A stretch of DNA of 64,000 nucleotides from Nemania diffusa. Taxonomy: Eukaryota; Ascomycota; Sordariomycetes; Xylariales; Xylariaceae. The stretch covers positions 4,912,001-4,976,000 of the forward strand of contig JBBPUQ010000004.1 of NCBI GenBank assembly GCA_038501195.1, given 5' to 3'. The position numbers were made by a program, and so were the translations under genes. A model generated the notes under the pieces. It saw only the letters and a list, made by a program, of their open reading frames with translations. It searched no databases and was not told the DNA's origin. Below, in pieces: positions 25,107 to 35,520 of this stretch (its first letter is position 1; each line of letters begins with the position of its first letter).

Positions 25107-28100
25107 CTAAGCACCATCAAAGACCAAAAGGCTTTGGATAGTAACTTGGCCAAAGCCATGCAGACGTAAAAATTCCCGGCCACGATGGATGGGAAACTCG
25201 GCGATGATCATGACGCTGACATCCTGAGCACTAATGCCGGATTCATTCAACAACTGCAGCACCGCACAAAGCGTCTTTCCCGTGGCGAGTACATCATCAA
25301 CAACTACCACAGACGCGCCTTTTGGCACCACGCCCTGGCCCATCTCGACTCTTTTCTCTGCTGAATTGTCGTCAGATGCAAAAGAGGAGATATGCGACGG
25401 AGACTTGGTGACAGATATAGTCGGCGGCGGGAGCTTGCCAGCTTCGCGAATCAGCACCAGTGGTGCATCGATCTGTGCTGCCAACGCTGACGCGTAGATA
25501 AACCCGCCAGCCTCGCAACAAGCAACGACGTCAATTTTGGCCCAGTCGCCGATGAAGTGGCTTCGCAGCAGAGACGTGCACAAGGTCAGCCCACCCGGCT
25601 GCTCGGAAATGCCGAGCACGTGGCGGAACTCGATGCCCGAGCGTGGGAAGTCGGACACACGGCCCACCATGTCAGCCAGTCGCTTTAAGTCTTCGTGGAA
25701 GAACGGAAGTAGGCAGCACTGAGCAAACATTTTTGCCGCCTCGTCTCCAGTCATGTCATTCTCAAAGACGAGGCTAGGGCGGTATTTGGAGCCCGTCAAA
25801 TCTGGCCTAATAGTGTCCTCGTCCTTGTCGGTGCTATCGTTACCATGATCTCCACGGCCGCGGTACCCTCGGCGAGCTCGCCGCGTCTCTTTGCTAGCTT
25901 TGACGCGAACCTCAAGCAGCCTGCAGCTTGGCACTAAATGGGATAAGGCTGCGACAGGTGCTTCATCTCTCATTCCAGTGATGAGCAGCACGTCTACATC
26001 CGCGGTACTATCCACCACATTTAGGAAATGCTCCTCTGGAAGCCGAGGCCGTTGCTGCACCTGGTCTTGGAAGTATGCGGTTAAGGCCGAGCGGTGTTGC
26101 TCCTTGTACTCACGGTCCCGAAGCAAGCGCTCTAAGTCAGCACCAGTGGCTAATGCGTATTCTCTCTTGGTCGCGTCACTAATGCTAACTGCACATGCCG
26201 TGAGGCTTTTGCGGATAAAATTGGTGAGAACAGAGACCCAAAGGTTAGCGCAGTAATCCTTGCCCACGCCGTGTTCGCCCGTGACAATAATAATGAGTTT
26301 CTGCTTCATAGACGTGTTTGGGAGCGGGCAGGCGTAAGCCAGCACATTGTGCGGATCCAAGAGGCGTTTGAGACGGGCTAGACGCGGGAGGTTAGGTCCA
26401 AAAGCCTTCACTACCAGCGCGGCATCTCTTGGGTCCGGTCCCAAATCAGCTCCATAAACCCCTTTACACAGCGGTAACAATTTTTTGGTGACGGCGTAAA
26501 CCCACCGAACAGCAGCTCGAGCGGGTTCGGTTTCATCTTGGTCACGAAGCCAAACACCAGTTACCACGCAAGCAAAGTCCCAGTTTCGACACCCGAAAGC
26601 AGAGATATCGGCCGCCATGTCGCCGACTGCTCCGCCGCCATGTAGTAGATGGAGGTAGCAGAGGGGCGAGGGGCGTGACTCAACAGCCGCTACTAACACT
26701 CTGGAGACATGCGGTGCACCAATATTTTTCAAGAATACACATCGCTTGAATGAGGACGTCTTCCCGCCGCCATGCCCACCATGCATCTCGGACATGTACA
26801 TCTCGGTGTCGAACAAACCAACACCATCTACGATCTTGAAACTATCTTCCGGCCCTAAAATATCACTGACGCCCATGGAGTTGGCTGTTTCGGTGACATA
26901 CCCGACCGTGGAAGATTCATACATGGTCACACCAAGATGCAGTTGGTTGGTATCCCAATATAGATATACATCTGCGGAACATTCCCGGGAGAGCTTTCTG
27001 GCAATGAATTGATCAAAATTCCCAAGCTTGCGCTGCGCCTCGAGGCCCCCGCTCAACGGGACAACCCAGTTTCGGACGGAGTAGGTCGGAGCCGCATAGG
27101 CTTTGAAAGTAATGCTGACTACGATGCCAAAGTTGGTCCCAGCGCCCTTCATCGCCCATAACAGATCCTTTTCGTTTGCTGGGCGCATGGCCCCGGCTGG
27201 TTGGTGTTGGTTCGGTACACGACCGACGCAGAGGATCTGACCAGAGTCAACACTAACCACCACGGCGCCGACAATAGCGTCGCACGCGAGCCCGTGTAGC
27301 CGAGCTAGGTGTCCGATACCGCCTTGTAGCCATAGCCCCGCGCCTACGCTGGGCCGAGACCCTAGGGGTACTGTCAAGCCCGCTGCCATAGTCTTGCGGA
27401 CGATATCTCCCGTATTACAGCCAGCTTCGGCGACGACCAAGGGGCTAGAATCGGAACCGGATGTTCCTCCATTTTCGCTATCCGTGAAGACGTGGATCTT
27501 GTCGAACATGCTCATATCAACCGAAACGACGTTAGGCCAGAGACAGTGACCGCTATGGCCGCCGCCGATAATGGTGAGGCCGACCTTACACTGTACTGCC
27601 CACCGAACGCACTGTTGGATTTGCCGAACTTCTGTTGGCTTAACAATCAAGGCGGGACGGTGGAGGCGAGCCTCCCGGTTTTTGATAACCCTGTCCCCTT
27701 CCACTGAGGGCAGTTGCGCAGTCAGCTCTGGCAATGCAATCGCATGTTGGGTGAAGACCATCATTACTTCGGGCGAGCTAAATAAGAGACAGCCCGGGTA
27801 GGCGTCCTCACGGCGGCCTAAGGCGCGGCACGTTTTACGCCACTCAAGTTGGATAGCCTCGTTCACGTCTACATCCTGCAGAGCAAACCCCGCAATGAAA
27901 GGACAGAACGAGTCCAATATACTATCATCATCCGCTATATTGATGATTCCAGTAGGGAAAGACACCGATCGATAGCACATTAAGTCGTCGATGTGCAGGG
28001 CGTTGCGATGAAAAACTACCACTATTCCGCTTTCGGGTTGCCCGACCAGCATTTCCAGGGCGCGTTCAATGAATCTGTGTTTAGGCGCCATGCCGTACAT

Positions 28101-28571
28101 GCTATGGCAGAACAGGATGACGTCAAACCTATCGTCGCCATCACTCGTGCTGTCTAGCGCGAACGGGATTTGATTGATTTCCGGGAGGCCCTCCAAACAG
28201 GGCAGCGGGGACTCCATCTTCGATGTGGAGCAAAACCATTCTTCCAACTTTGTGGCAAACAATGTGCGAGGCTCAAATGCGGCGTACTTCCTAACCTTGC
28301 GCTTTAGACTGCTGGGCAGGTATCCAATCACGCTCTTCGGGCCAGGCCCGATTTCGAGTACTGAGATGCTAGTACGTGAATTGAAGAAAGATGCTAGCAA
28401 CTGGGACAGTTGAGGAATTATGAACTCCTGGTACGTCGCCCATCCTGAGCCCTGCAAAAAGATATCAAAACCAGCGCTGTACTGCGTGTCGGACAACGGC
28501 TGTTTCTGGGACGATGATATTGTCGTAGCTGACGCCCTAAGAGCCCGCTTGAGAGATTCGAGAGTGGCCAT
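25107..28571 (-). CDS. Four-domain fusion: methyltransferase, FAD-linked oxidase, phosphomevalonate-kinase-like, APRT-like
   Basis: A single 1154-codon ORF with no intron, starting at an ATG. Residues ~30-290: Rossmann methyltransferase-like, with motif I SVLEIGPGPKSVIGYLP at ~70. Residues ~295-750: VAO/PCMH flavoprotein (FAD_binding_4) with TIIGGGHSGHCLW at ~333 (His is the usual FAD-anchoring position), the GGIGHLARLHGLACD substrate/FAD segment, WAMKGAGTNFGIV, and a BBE-like end. Residues ~757-950: P-loop kinase with VTGEHGVGKDYCANLW, followed by a REYALATGADLERLL block and EYKEQHRSAL, an order resembling animal-type phosphomevalonate kinase. Residues ~965-1154: type I phosphoribosyltransferase, close to adenine phosphoribosyltransferase (FPRSGIEFRHVL, LVLIREAGKLPPPTIS, PRPP loop VVVVDDVLATGKT). 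All active-site motifs of the oxidase, kinase and PRTase appear intact. The combined reaction is unknown; nucleobase or isoprenoid-adenine chemistry is only a guess. Confidence 0.85.
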   Translation of the reverse strand: MATLESLKRALRASATTISSSQKQPLSDTQYSAGFDIFLQGSGWATYQEFIIPQLSQLLASFFNSRTSISVLEIGPGPKSVIGYLPSSLKRKVRKYAAFEPRTLFATKLEEWFCSTSKMESPLPCLEGLPEINQIPFALDSTSDGDDRFDVILFCHSMYGMAPKHRFIERALEMLVGQPESGIVVVFHRNALHIDDLMCYRSVSFPTGIINIADDDSILDSFCPFIAGFALQDVDVNEAIQLEWRKTCRALGRREDAYPGCLLFSSPEVMMVFTQHAIALPELTAQLPSVEGDRVIKNREARLHRPALIVKPTEVRQIQQCVRWAVQCKVGLTIIGGGHSGHCLWPNVVSVDMSMFDKIHVFTDSENGGTSGSDSSPLVVAEAGCNTGDIVRKTMAAGLTVPLGSRPSVGAGLWLQGGIGHLARLHGLACDAIVGAVVVSVDSGQILCVGRVPNQHQPAGAMRPANEKDLLWAMKGAGTNFGIVVSITFKAYAAPTYSVRNWVVPLSGGLEAQRKLGNFDQFIARKLSRECSADVYLYWDTNQLHLGVTMYESSTVGYVTETANSMGVSDILGPEDSFKIVDGVGLFDTEMYMSEMHGGHGGGKTSSFKRCVFLKNIGAPHVSRVLVAAVESRPSPLCYLHLLHGGGAVGDMAADISAFGCRNWDFACVVTGVWLRDQDETEPARAAVRWVYAVTKKLLPLCKGVYGADLGPDPRDAALVVKAFGPNLPRLARLKRLLDPHNVLAYACPLPNTSMKQKLIIIVTGEHGVGKDYCANLWVSVLTNFIRKSLTACAVSISDATKREYALATGADLERLLRDREYKEQHRSALTAYFQDQVQQRPRLPEEHFLNVVDSTADVDVLLITGMRDEAPVAALSHLVPSCRLLEVRVKASKETRRARRGYRGRGDHGNDSTDKDEDTIRPDLTGSKYRPSLVFENDMTGDEAAKMFAQCCLLPFFHEDLKRLADMVGRVSDFPRSGIEFRHVLGISEQPGGLTLCTSLLRSHFIGDWAKIDVVACCEAGGFIYASALAAQIDAPLVLIREAGKLPPPTISVTKSPSHISSFASDDNSAEKRVEMGQGVVPKGASVVVVDDVLATGKTLCAVLQLLNESGISAQDVSVMIIAEFPIHRGREFLRLHGFGQVTIQSLLVFDGA

Positions 28572-30223
28572 GTCAGTTTAGCACAAGCGTGTGACTACTG
28601 AGGGTCTGATGGTATTGATTCGCGACTGTGTCAAACCACATAACCTCGTGGTGATCTGGCAGCCTGGCTCACCATAGTTATAATACTGCTTTGCAATTCA
28701 CCTTCAAACGACCCAAAACGAACCATTGGAGTCAGAGCCTCGCAAACTACAAACAGAAAGAATCAATATACGTGTCATATCCGTACTAATTGAATGCACG
28801 TCTATATGCAGCCTCACTTTGCCTATCCGACCTGCGGATCGGCTGCCGGGGTGATATAGTCTTCTTACATGCATGGCGATGCACATACCCGAGTGGCGTG
28901 ATAGATGCGATAATTACAGCAACTAATATTACACCCTAAAAAGCCTTGCAGAAACACCGCTGTATCTAAAATCCAGCGCAAAAGTGTAAGGATAAGTGCA
29001 GATGTTCATAAACCCCGAAACATCCAATCATAAAAAGACTGGTACCCCTTATTCTACTCATTGGTTCAATCCACATGCTCCTCTCGCTGAAAACCCCCTA
29101 ACTCAGAAATGAATCTAATTTTCCCCTGGAGTATATATCCAGCCTTGTTAGTAATGCTAGATTAACAGGCCTATAGCGATAAAGGGCGGGAAAGACTTTT
29201 ACCGACTTTTAACCTACATCATCTTATATACTCTATGCTACTCGCCTTAACTCTTAGAGAGCTCTGTAGCTCTGGATTTCTTGACATGAAACCAACTTAA
29301 GTCCTAGGTAATCCATAGTGCTTCCACTCGCCCATTTTCCAACCGACAAGTCAGGTTACAACTTTACTATTGTCAACAGCATAATGCGCCTGAGGTAATG
29401 TCAGAAAACGCCTTATCTCAAGACGCTCTCCGCTTGTATAAAATCATTCATCGACTGAGACAACATTAACCATTCAAGGCCTTAGATCTGTGAGATGCTT
29501 CAATTCCCGAGCCCGTGTGATGCTATAACATTCCTGATATCCCTCCATAAGCGTCGGGTTCGGCGGGCTGAGGTGAGAGGGAGACACTAGTCACTGTGCT
29601 GACGAACTTGTTTTATGGCATTCGCGGACCAGTCAGGCAAGCGTCTTGGCAACCGACATTCCACCCCAAACCGTTAGGGCGACACGTGGGGGATCGAGGT
29701 GTCCAAAACTGGATTTCCGCCGTCGTGGTTGTCCAAATCTGAAAGTCTATTCGATTTCCCTACTGCTCACCTCATGTTTCATCTGTGTTATTGGTGTGTG
29801 CCTGATCACATGTCGGCTAGGAGCTAGGCACTCTTACTAACGCCGAAACGGTAGATAAGCTGTGCCTCAACTCGGCAGCCCACATCATAGGGCAGTCTGT
29901 TAGCTTGTGTATCCGAAATGATAATTAGATCGGACCGTCATCGTACCGGGGTTCTTCACAGCCGATTGCGAGGCCCTGTTATTCTGCTATTGGATACCCA
30001 CCGATGATTTTCTACAACATTGCCGCGAGGACCGCCTGATTAATATGGTCTTCACCATTTTCACTAGCACGCTAAGGGGAGGGGGGACGGTGGAGAGGCT
30101 CTCGGGCTTGAATAAATGACTCGCTCTCCTTCCGTCTACCCGCGGGCCGCGGATATAACTTAAGGCCACCGCGTCTGCCTCTTCGACGAGCTATGAAGTA
30201 CCTTCAACACTCTCAGAAGACTC
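28572..30223. other. Divergent promoter region 1.65 kb
   Basis: Between the leftward fusion gene and the rightward SET gene. Frames at 28704-28886 and 29646-29840 have no recognisable content. No repeat or RNA gene seen. Confidence 0.4.
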
Positions 30224-31193
30224 ATGATGGCAATCACGCACATTCCCGATGAGAAGCACGTGCTCTCGGCCGAGAAGAACGGCCTGCTGCCTGCATGGGT
30301 GAACCCAGATCTTAATCGACTCATGGTAGTCAAGAAAGTGGAAGGGGACTTTCGGTCGTGGGCCGAGTCACTCGTTGATCTACCGGCCGGATCAGTGTTC
30401 GCGCGGATCACAGGCGTGACTACAGCGTGGCCACCCACATGGAGCTCAGTACAGGTAAGAACATGCATATCGTCAAGGGGTTTCGGGAGACAGCAGGCCT
30501 TTGCTAATACAAATGTGGGAAATGATCAGGCTGGGCCGGACCTGCATCTGGAGCTCAACTCCAACCTCGTCTTCATCAACCACAGCTGCGCCCCAACGCT
30601 AGAATGGGATATGGAACGAATGGAGGTCCGTGTTGATCGGAATCGTGATCTCAAGAAAGGAGATTGTGAGTACTCTCCTTTTTTTCAAGTTTCACACGAT
30701 AGTTCCCCCCTCTCCACTTTGTCAGAGCTTTTCTAGTGTATAAAATAACTGGAAATACGAAAGCTTCGGCTTAAGCTGCACTTTCACTCGATTATGTACC
30801 TAAAGCATAGTTACTGACCGCTTATTCTATAGTACTCAGTTTCTTCTACCCAAGTACAGGTCCGTACTCTAGCTTCACTTAATCCCACTTTTAGCATGCC
30901 TCGGGAGCATAACCTACCTAGTCAGGGGGTTCTCACTCCCAATACTCATACGAGCTTCCAAATCCTTTAACATCATCTACCGTAAATGATAGTTACTAAC
31001 TCCAATTCGTGAATAAGAATGGAAAATGGCGCAGCCGTTCGACTGCTGGTGCGGCGCTGCTGGGTGCTTTGGCCGTGTCGAGGGTGCCGCTAGCTTAGAT
31101 GCCGAAAGGTTAGATGGCTACTGGATCAACGGGTATATTAAGAGGATGCTTGAAGAGCTATCGAATAAGAACAGGTTAAACCGCCATACGTGA
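30224..31193 (+). CDS. Small SET-domain (post-SET) protein
   Basis: Exons 30224-30454, 30530-30665, 30833-30859 (27 nt), 31018-31193; introns 75, 167 and 158 bp; 189 residues. It carries a minimal SET core: DLPAGSVFARITGV, LNSNLVFINHSCAPTLEWDM (the NHSCAP cofactor motif), then KKGDLLSFFYPSTEWKMAQP, whose hydrophobic-Y strand (FFYPSTEW) appears only when the 27-nt exon is spliced between the two long introns, and a C-terminal WCGAAGCFGRVEGA post-SET zinc-type motif. The first intron is 75 nt without stops, so an unspliced form would insert 25 residues. This is a widespread short fungal SET family of unknown substrate, possibly not acting on histones. An adjacent ATG at 30227 could also serve as start. 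Confidence 0.8.
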
Positions 31194-33148
31194 AATTAGC
31201 GATAGGTCTTTACCACAACCATTCCGAACCTTGTATCTATACCCCAGCGACGAGGATTTATTAGACGAAATAGAGATGAATTATACTTGATTTCCGTCAT
31301 ATCATTCCCCTTAGGACATGCTGCATGCTTATTGCATTTAGACTTATGCGTATGCATAGCCGGTAAGCCTAACTGGTGGATACTACATGAAGGTGGATGC
31401 CGTTACGTAGGTATATCTTGTGAATCGATGAGTGCCATTTAAGTGAACTAGAAGGCAGCTGTGAGTGTAAGTAGGTATGTTGTATGTAGAAGTACGTGGG
31501 GGTATAATGGTACCAGTGGGGATCTAGGAGTTACCAATACCAACTGCTTGGAAGCTCCCTGTTAGTACCCTTGCAGCCGCTGACCGCGCTTCGATCCAAA
31601 TAGTAGCGAGGTCTGTCCAAGGTAATTTGGCGTAACCCGCGCGAACCGACAGAAATTTTTAAAAATACTATGAAATTGAGAGTGGTCATCATTCAAACTT
31701 GATAGACTTACAGTAGACCCGAAACTTGCAGTCCTAGCGGCTTAGGACTAGCCCTTGGGTATGATGACCGCCGTTATTCTACGTACCTATTAGCTTAATA
31801 AACACAGATTGTGGGTTTGTTTCCAAGACCCCGGCTCACGATAGGAGCGTTCCTACTTGTGATTGGAACGCATATTGGCTTATCAATGTACATGACTTAC
31901 ATGACCAATATAACTACCGCGGCATACATACACCTAAGTAGAATAGGCACTACCTTAACTTTGCCCTACTTTTTTTGTCGTTTGATCTTTTAACCTTACC
32001 TATGGTACTTTAAACATGTGATAAGTATTCTGAAGCTCCACCACCCACACCACCCTATATTCTTCGGCGCCATGGTGTGTAGCCAATGAGGCGCCAATGC
32101 AGTGGTAATCTCCGCCCTTTAACCTGGTCTAGCGGCGGTATGCTGCATAGATCGGGCGCCCGCCCTACACGAGGGGCTTACCCCATACTTTTGCGTTCGT
32201 CGGTCTCATACCTATTTAAGGTAAGAGGCTCTAGTCTAGCCCCCAACTAAAAATGTGGGCAATAAGCTGCGAGCCCCTCTTTATACTGTATTGTTACTGA
32301 ATAAACACTGTATAGTATAAATCTAATGAGGGGTTGATGATAATTTTTATAGAATACTCGCTAGCCACAACAGATCATAGCGCCACAGTCTGTGGTTAAT
32401 CGGCGAAACAAGTGGCGCAGAGCTTATAGGTTGCCCAGCCAACATTTCTCTCGGAGACACGCTTATGGTCATTACAACTATTTCATCAACAGATGCCATC
32501 AAGTTGATATGTGCGAAGCTACGTATGATAGAAATTTATCATATGTAGGATTTCTAGTCTCCTCGGTTATATTACCCTCTAGGATGGCTGAGGAACCCAA
32601 ACCTCGGGAACAACTAGCAGCAATTCGACAGCAACGGCTAAATGGAATTAACATTGCAGACTAAAGAAGAGAGATTTGATCAGTTCTGAAAACATCTTAG
32701 ACCTAGATATGACATCTCGCCTCTATGCGTGCAGCTCCGTTTCTTTTTCCGACACCTCTATCGGCCTTTGGCTTCGTCCCAGGCATTATTGTTCATATCC
32801 ATTGATGACATCTACTACTTTCTACCTACGAGGATAGAAAGGCTGCTCTGGAGACGGATTCTCAAGTCGGAGTATCTCATATTTGTTTCTAGATGTATGA
32901 TCCAATTACTAGCATCCGACAGTAGACGACCTGGGCGAGTGACGCTGGTTTTTGGCATAACATATTGTAAAATCCGAGCCAAACGAGGATGAACACCTTT
33001 GGTGATCCAAGCAGTTCCCGCTGGGTGTTGAATTGACTGAGCCTTTATAATGTATCTAAATTGCGGTATATATATTTAGGTGGGTCATGATTCCGACTGC
33101 TAAGGAAACTTGTTGACACATCGAGCTTCACCAACCGGAGATATAGAA
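31194..33148. other. Intergenic about 2 kb, convergent
   Basis: Holds 3' flanks of the SET gene and the nucleoside-phosphorylase-like gene. Frames at 32392-32664 and 32729-32992 (+) are open but unrecognisable; the end of the first (REQLAAIRQQRLNGINIAD) has protein-like composition and might be a decayed gene end. Nothing further supported. Confidence 0.35.
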
Positions 33149-34372
33149 TCATGCAAGCAAGAGGGAATCGGACAATCCTCCAGGTTGGTATGTGGCCGTC
33201 GGTGGAGATATATCAGTTGGAGCGTATCGTCCCAGAATGGCCTTCATCACGGATGCAGCCGTCGCCGCCGCGAATGGCCGCCACTCCCTATTAGTGTGAC
33301 CATCGCCATAGTCACACACCCCCTTGATTATTATGGATGGAAGTTCGTCCCAAATTCCAGCGCCTCCCACATCAAATGCAATCACATTTAACTTTTTAGC
33401 GAACTGATCACGGTGCGTCCCAGACCTCATCAGCATGTCTCCGGTTGCCACGCGCCCGATGAGGATTCCAGGACACTGCATGTCCTCTTTGTTTAGACCC
33501 CTCCTCACTTCTAGACGCTCCGTACGTTCGGGTGCTGGCTGGTATTCGTTACAGTTGAGTTCAACACAGGACACCCGAGCAGCCTCCGCACAATATAAAT
33601 CGTCCTCTCTATTACATATGTCGCACGATTGTTGCGCCCGATGTCTATGTCCATAAGTCGCTGCGAACAGCTTATCTTCGGTTACACCGAGATACTGATA
33701 GCTGTGCTGACGTTTTTTGCGAGCAGCTGCTTCTTGCAAGTCTTTCAGATATTCTCCAGCTTTCCTCTGTAAGCGTTCTCTTCCGAGCTCAGTCCCCAAG
33801 CTGGCGATTAGACCGCGAATGACCTTGTTCGGTCGGACTAGGCTGTCCTCAAACGTATCTCTGGTCACAAACTCGGCGGAATACTGCCTGCCGAAGTCGA
33901 ATTGAATGGCGGTCTTGCTGATGACCACATCGCCCAGCAGCGCTCCGTCAGCTCCTGTGCCCGGCACACCGCTACAGATCCCTACGAAGAGCGCAAGCTC
34001 CAGCCTTGGATAGCTCAACCGTAAACCGGTGGCAGCCCCTGCGGCAGTGACCTTGCCAGTGTTGGGAAGCAACGTCATCACGACATTGTAGTTTCCAATA
34101 CGCCCAGTCGTGCACGTGTTAAAATCCCCCACTGCACGACCGTACCGCTCGCCGTCTTCGTCCCAGAACTCGTCGAACAAAAGAGCAACGGCATCATATT
34201 CGAGTGGCAGAGCACAAATCACCGCGATCTGGAAACCTTCGCGATTAGATGGTCTAGCATAGCTCGGCGCAAGCCTTTGGGCTTCCTGTCTCTGAGAGGG
34301 CTTGAGGTAGACTATTCGGATTAGTAATGGGTCAATTGTGAATTTCCCGCATCTTGGTGCCCATACCCTCAT
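33149..34372 (-). CDS. Nucleoside-phosphorylase-like (PNP_UDP_1 fold) protein
   Basis: One exon of 407 codons. The fold is recognisable from FQIAVICALPLEYDAVALLF (residue ~47), MTLLPNTGKVTAAGAATGL, LALFVGICSGVPG (phosphate/nucleoside loop), GDVVISKTAIQFDFGRQ and WDELPSIIIKGVCDYGDGHTN near 341. In fungi this domain is often the N-terminal sensor half of NLR-like proteins followed by NACHT or NB-ARC; here the ORF stops soon after, so it is a standalone version. Two deviations: the usual MEAAG/MEGAG ribose-binding motif reads FDVGGAG (Glu replaced by Gly336), and a Cys-rich insertion (~247-275; CDIC, then three more Cys) interrupts the fold. The true start may be downstream of 34372, or an extra 5' exon may exist. 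Confidence 0.75.
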   Translation of the reverse strand: MRVWAPRCGKFTIDPLLIRIVYLKPSQRQEAQRLAPSYARPSNREGFQIAVICALPLEYDAVALLFDEFWDEDGERYGRAVGDFNTCTTGRIGNYNVVMTLLPNTGKVTAAGAATGLRLSYPRLELALFVGICSGVPGTGADGALLGDVVISKTAIQFDFGRQYSAEFVTRDTFEDSLVRPNKVIRGLIASLGTELGRERLQRKAGEYLKDLQEAAARKKRQHSYQYLGVTEDKLFAATYGHRHRAQQSCDICNREDDLYCAEAARVSCVELNCNEYQPAPERTERLEVRRGLNKEDMQCPGILIGRVATGDMLMRSGTHRDQFAKKLNVIAFDVGGAGIWDELPSIIIKGVCDYGDGHTNREWRPFAAATAASVMKAILGRYAPTDISPPTATYQPGGLSDSLLLA

Positions 34373-35030
34373 AATAGTTTTTTTGAGTGCTGACTTCGTT
34401 TAGATCGGAGTGAAACCTCTCGCTGGCTGCGGCATTCTGTAGGTCAGTCCTGGAATTACTGATGTAAATGTTTGAAGACATTGTCGCTCGTACGACCCCT
34501 ACCAGAACTAACAGCAATCGGATGCAATGACTGTCTAGTCTAGTATTTCGCTGTCGAATTTCTATAAATGACGCTAGCACTATAGCGGAAGCTCATGCAT
34601 TGCACCCGATGTGGAAAATAGGAACGCCATACGCGTTCTCTGTGCCTAACAGTAGCTGCTTGGGGCCCTGCTTGGCCTGATGCCGGCTTGGCCTAGACCT
34701 TGCAGCTAACATGATTCTAACTGGGCCTAGTTTTGCTCCTACAGGCCACCGAAGTGTCAGAAGTGCAAAAAGCGCAAATTTCTATTGTCCGGTCAGTACG
34801 GTGTGCTAGAAAATATGAGGTTACATTGCAGGGTTCAAACTTCGGAACTGCATGCGATGTGACTATCACAGTACTGATTTTACTAGTTGCCGGTACAATG
34901 GTAGCTTCCGATATCGTCAGCAACCATGACCGTGACCCTTGAAAAGTGGTAACTAGCAATGGGCCTCAATTCAGGAATAGTAGCGGTGCACTGAATAAAT
35001 ATTATAAGAGTATAAGCGTAGAATGAAAAA
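34373..35030. other. Intergenic upstream of the nucleoside-phosphorylase-like gene
   Basis: Promoter side of the leftward gene. Frames 34332-34580 (-) and 34733-34942 (+) show no homology I recognise. Nothing else seen. Confidence 0.35.
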
Positions 35031-35520
35031 AATTAGTTGCTATCAATCGCCAGCTTGCGATAAACTTCCAAAGCCTGCAAGCCAAGGATATCAAAAGGCT
35101 TCACAAGGAAAAACGAGGTCAGTATCGCATTCTCTAGCTTTTAATTATAGTCTAGATTTCCGTTTAAAGAGTTTTTTCTAACTTTAGATTAAAGGCAAAC
35201 TGGGAGTAGGCGGGCCGACGGTGATAAATCATCTTTGTGCGAGGTTGTCCGAGAAGATATTCGATGATCATCTAATCATACTGTATTCTTTTAATAATTT
35301 AGATATAATCGTTGACAAGACTCCCCTAGGCATGTCGCGGTTAGTTGTATATCAACTCCACAGTCAAGGAGGTACACTATGCAAAAGGTTACTTAATTTC
35401 TCTTTCAAACCGATGATGTCCTTGTCGTGGCCACCTGGAGACCCTGATGGACTGCCAAGCGACGTAGAGGGAGTACTTAACACGCTCTTAGGAATGCCGA
35501 TTAAACCAGGGTTGAGTTAG
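35031..35520 (+). pseudogene. Possible relic of a NACHT/P-loop NTPase gene
   Basis: After what looks like an intron end (ctaactttag at ~35187) the frame reads IKGKLGVGGPTVINHLCARL, then DHLIILYSFNNLD and LGMSRLVVYQLHSQGG. This resembles the start of a fungal NACHT domain, where a GKPGSGKST-type Walker A is followed by an LII-phe-FN strand and a LxMLRSLxYQLL helix. Here the essential Lys-Ser/Thr of Walker A is lost (GVGGPT) and the frame ends after 99 codons with no downstream NTPase motifs. Interpretation: a decayed or truncated NLR-like gene fragment. Resemblance is judged by eye and is weak to moderate. Confidence 0.35.

Noticed and set aside
22830..31193. Complete secondary-metabolite cluster
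   Set aside because: P450 and oxidase are present, but no synthase, transporter or pathway regulator is recognisable nearby.
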